Source: Yponomeuta sedellus (Eukaryota > Arthropoda > Insecta > Lepidoptera > Yponomeutidae). Taken from it: DNA of 64,000 nucleotides. The position numbers were made by a program, and so were the translations under genes. Where the stretch lies: contig OW203744.1 in assembly GCA_934045075.1 (NCBI GenBank), positions 4,452,795 to 4,516,794 on the forward strand. Reading direction: 5' to 3'. Every line of letters begins with the position of its first letter. Position 1 is the stretch's first letter. This document shows, one piece after another, positions 61,816 through 64,000 of this stretch. Below the pieces are notes generated by a model. That model was not told the DNA's origin. It saw nothing but the letters and a program-made list of their open reading frames with translations, and did no database searches.

Positions 61816-62535
61816 ATCCGCTATTTCACATGTATCAAATTTGAAGCGATAAATATTTCCTATAGTATTTAACGTAAGAAACCGAAATATATTGATTTTG
61901 CTAATAAGTATGCAGGATGGCTGCAATATTTGCAAAATAAAAAAAAATCCTCGTTTAGTTCATAACGGCGAAAACGCTATCCGCCATCTTGAAAGCATCT
62001 AAAGTATGTAAACAAACATATTTCAGCCAGAGCCAGTGGACATTAATTATTATAGGACTTAAATCAAAGTGATCTTCACATTAATACACCCAAGTTTCAA
62101 TTGATAAAGAGTCGGGGTCTGACAAGTTTGAGCCAAGTTTTTCGAATGTTAATTTCACTGGGTACACGAATCCACAACTTCCCGGGGGTCTTTATTGACG
62201 TGTTTTTTCATTCTCGTACAATGCAATAATGATAATTGCTATATTTTGGATGTAAGTTCGATGAAATCATGGTTGCGTTGTTGTTATTTCACTATGCTCA
62301 GAGATCACAAACAGAAAATTGAATGCCAAACTTTGTTTACAATTTTTTGGACTTCAAACCATAGACAAAAATGGCTGACCGCGTTTTTGGCTGTTTAGGA
62401 AAATAAAGTTTTTAATATATTTTTATGTTGCTTTTAGGTCCTCAAAAAATATACTAAAATATTTTTTGGTCTAATGGAAGAGTTATTTACCGTTTAAGGC
62501 TTACTTCAAAAGAGAGTCAAATAGCGGATTGCTTG
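61816..62535. mobile_element. Possible 720-bp non-autonomous DNA transposon
   Basis: CAATCCGCTATTT at the left is mirrored by AAATAGCGGATTG at the right. The interior is AT-rich without a transposase ORF. The short TIR is the only evidence. Confidence 0.35.
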
Positions 62536-62867
62536 CGTTTTGCAGTTTTGTTCCAACAATACTATTATCTAAATCAGTGCAGCTAATTTTCGTGTAATGA
62601 ATACTAAATCATGCGCATAATAAGTTTTGAAACAATTTTATAGTGTACTGCAGTGTTTAAACAAACATACATAAACTCACGCTTGTGTATCGGAGGGTGC
62701 AATAAAAATAACCACATAAAATTAGAACAAAATACTGCTAATATCAATACCAACATGAAAAAGGGAATTGGAATTCAAATAGTTGAATAACCGATGCCAC
62801 TCACATGAAAAAGCGATGAGTTTTTTGTAAGCTTCTTCTTCACATCCTTTATTAATTGTCAAACTAA

Positions 62868-63490
62868 CAAGCGCTCGTGGCCGGGTGGATCTACACGAAT
62901 TGTCGCTAATTCGTCATTGTTCTCATTAATCTCTCACAGTTCTCAGCACAACAGAAATGTACTAAGAATACAGTTATTGTCGTTTTAGTATGTAAGTTTG
63001 TCAGTCAACTCCAACTAATATAGAATTATTTCTAACAATATAGAAATATCTCTAACAACTGTTGCACTGACAACATAATAAGTGTGACACTTCCAAGGAC
63101 AATGACGACGACAATTTGTGTAGATTCACCCGGCCTAGGCGAATCGAGTGATTGGAATCAATCACGTGGTTAAGCAACACAGGCGCGGTAAGGTACGGGA
63201 TGGGTGAGCGTCCCGTATCTACCGCTAGTGGCATTTTTTCCGAGCGCTTCCGTGCTTCGCAAGGCACGCTAAGCCGTTGGTGCCGGCTGTCATATAATGG
63301 CAGTCGTTAAGCCATGTCAGAGGCCTTATGGGCGGCTTGATAACTTCTGACAGTAAGGCCCGCCACTGTCTTACAATCCTCCACCAACCCGGACTTGGCC
63401 CCCGTGGTGGAGTATGGCCTAACCTTCCTGCGATGTAGGAAGAGACCCGTGCCCCAGCAGTGGGGACATATAAGGGTTGATAACGTAAAC
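62868..63490 (+). mobile_element. 5S-rRNA-like SINE, interrupted copy
   Basis: A short start AAGCGCTCGTGGCCGGGTGG is at 62870. After a ~240-bp insert, bracketed by GGTGGATCTACACGAAT-like and GTGTAGATTCACCCGGCC-like inverse sequence, the head resumes at 63130: CGAGTGATTGGAATCAATCA, GCGCGGTAAGGTACGGGATG, GGTGAGCGTCCCGTATCTAC. The whole body follows to CAGTGGGGACATATAAGGGT. Confidence 0.72.
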
Positions 63491-64000
63491 TAACAACATT
63501 GACGTCACCTAAAAAAACTTTTTCTAATGAAGAAATATTTCAATTGAATTGAATAGTAGTTTCGATGTTGTAGTACAATACCTTTAGAGTAGTTCGTAAT
63601 TGCAACCTATAAATAAAAATAATTGTTACTACAATTTGTAATTGCAAATGTAATGTGAGTCCATGTTTTTGTGTATGTTTAAAAATACAATTGTAGGTAG
63701 AGATAACAAACGAAAAATTAAAGCAATACCACTATGTATGTACCACTTATATACCGAACCTGCGAAAGTATTTAGAAAAAAAAAAATTTAAACCCTTAGC
63801 ACATCTTACACTTAGTCGGTTTTTATTATTTATTGTTACACTAAAGGTATACCATTGTATAAATACATTTTTATTCGAGTTTTTACAAAAGAATAAGTAT
63901 ATACCACGATTTTATAAAAATAAAGGGCAGTTTTCATTAAAGGATTATTTATTCTCCACTTTTTTTTTATTTTGATTTTTTCACCATTCATCATCATAAT
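63491..64000. other. AT-rich end of window
   Basis: No feature recognised. Confidence 0.5.

Overview
This window looks like insect nuclear DNA, most likely from a lepidopteran (inference). It has split genes with short GC-rich exons and long AT-rich introns. It also carries several tRNA-derived SINE families, a 5S-rRNA-like SINE, a mariner relic, many TIR-bearing non-autonomous elements, and LINE ends of types familiar from moths and butterflies. I see no bacterial genes, CRISPR arrays, free-standing rRNA or convincing true tRNA genes.

Two host genes lie tail to tail. (1) Plus strand, 4988-11115: the last five coding exons (167 residues) of the mitochondrial trifunctional enzyme beta subunit (HADHB, 3-ketoacyl-CoA thiolase). 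They include the catalytic His (GHPF) and the C-terminal Cys (CAAGGQG). The upstream exons lie before the window. A structurally intact CR1/Jockey-type LINE occupies positions 1 to about 4020 of the intron before the first visible exon. (2) Minus strand, 61243 down to 20530: a complete 21-exon gene that I reconstructed by splice sites and phase. All 21 exons join in one frame of 3180 nt, giving 1059 aa. The order is an acidic N-terminus, a methyl-CpG-binding domain (MBD, exons 5-6), a Pro/Ala/Lys-rich linker, a C4HC3 PHD-like finger (exons 10-11), an F-box (exons 13-14), leucine-rich repeats (exons 15-19) and a conserved-looking tail. The architecture parallels CXXC-PHD-F-box-LRR proteins (FBXL19, KDM2), with an MBD in place of the CXXC finger. 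It suggests a chromatin-targeted SCF ubiquitin-ligase adaptor.

The most unusual feature is that four exons of this gene (5, 10, 16 and 17) are each accompanied by tandem, partly decayed copies of themselves plus adjoining intron. The MBD exon acceptor is embedded in a 133-bp minisatellite. The PHD exon has two extra 3'-half copies. LRR exon 16 has four extra copies, one still encoding an identical 46-aa segment, and LRR exon 17 has three. A 370-bp CTTC/CTGT microsatellite sits just upstream of the exon 16 acceptor.

The rest is repeats: 1-4.7 kb LINEs; 7-11.8 kb tRNA-SINEs and a 411-bp long-hairpin element; 14.8-15.7 kb a TIR element filled with a 47-bp satellite; 20.0-20.5 kb a minisatellite in the 3' flank of the MBD gene; 21.8 and 26.9 kb SINE inverted repeats; 24.4, 36.3 and 63.1 kb 5S-like SINEs; 30.6-31.0 kb and 47.0-47.6 kb microsatellites; 31.9-32.9 kb a THAP-domain relic; 47-48 kb a dead mariner; 54.6 kb a MITE inside a SINE. 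From 61.3 to 64 kb I see the upstream flank of the MBD gene and repeats only.
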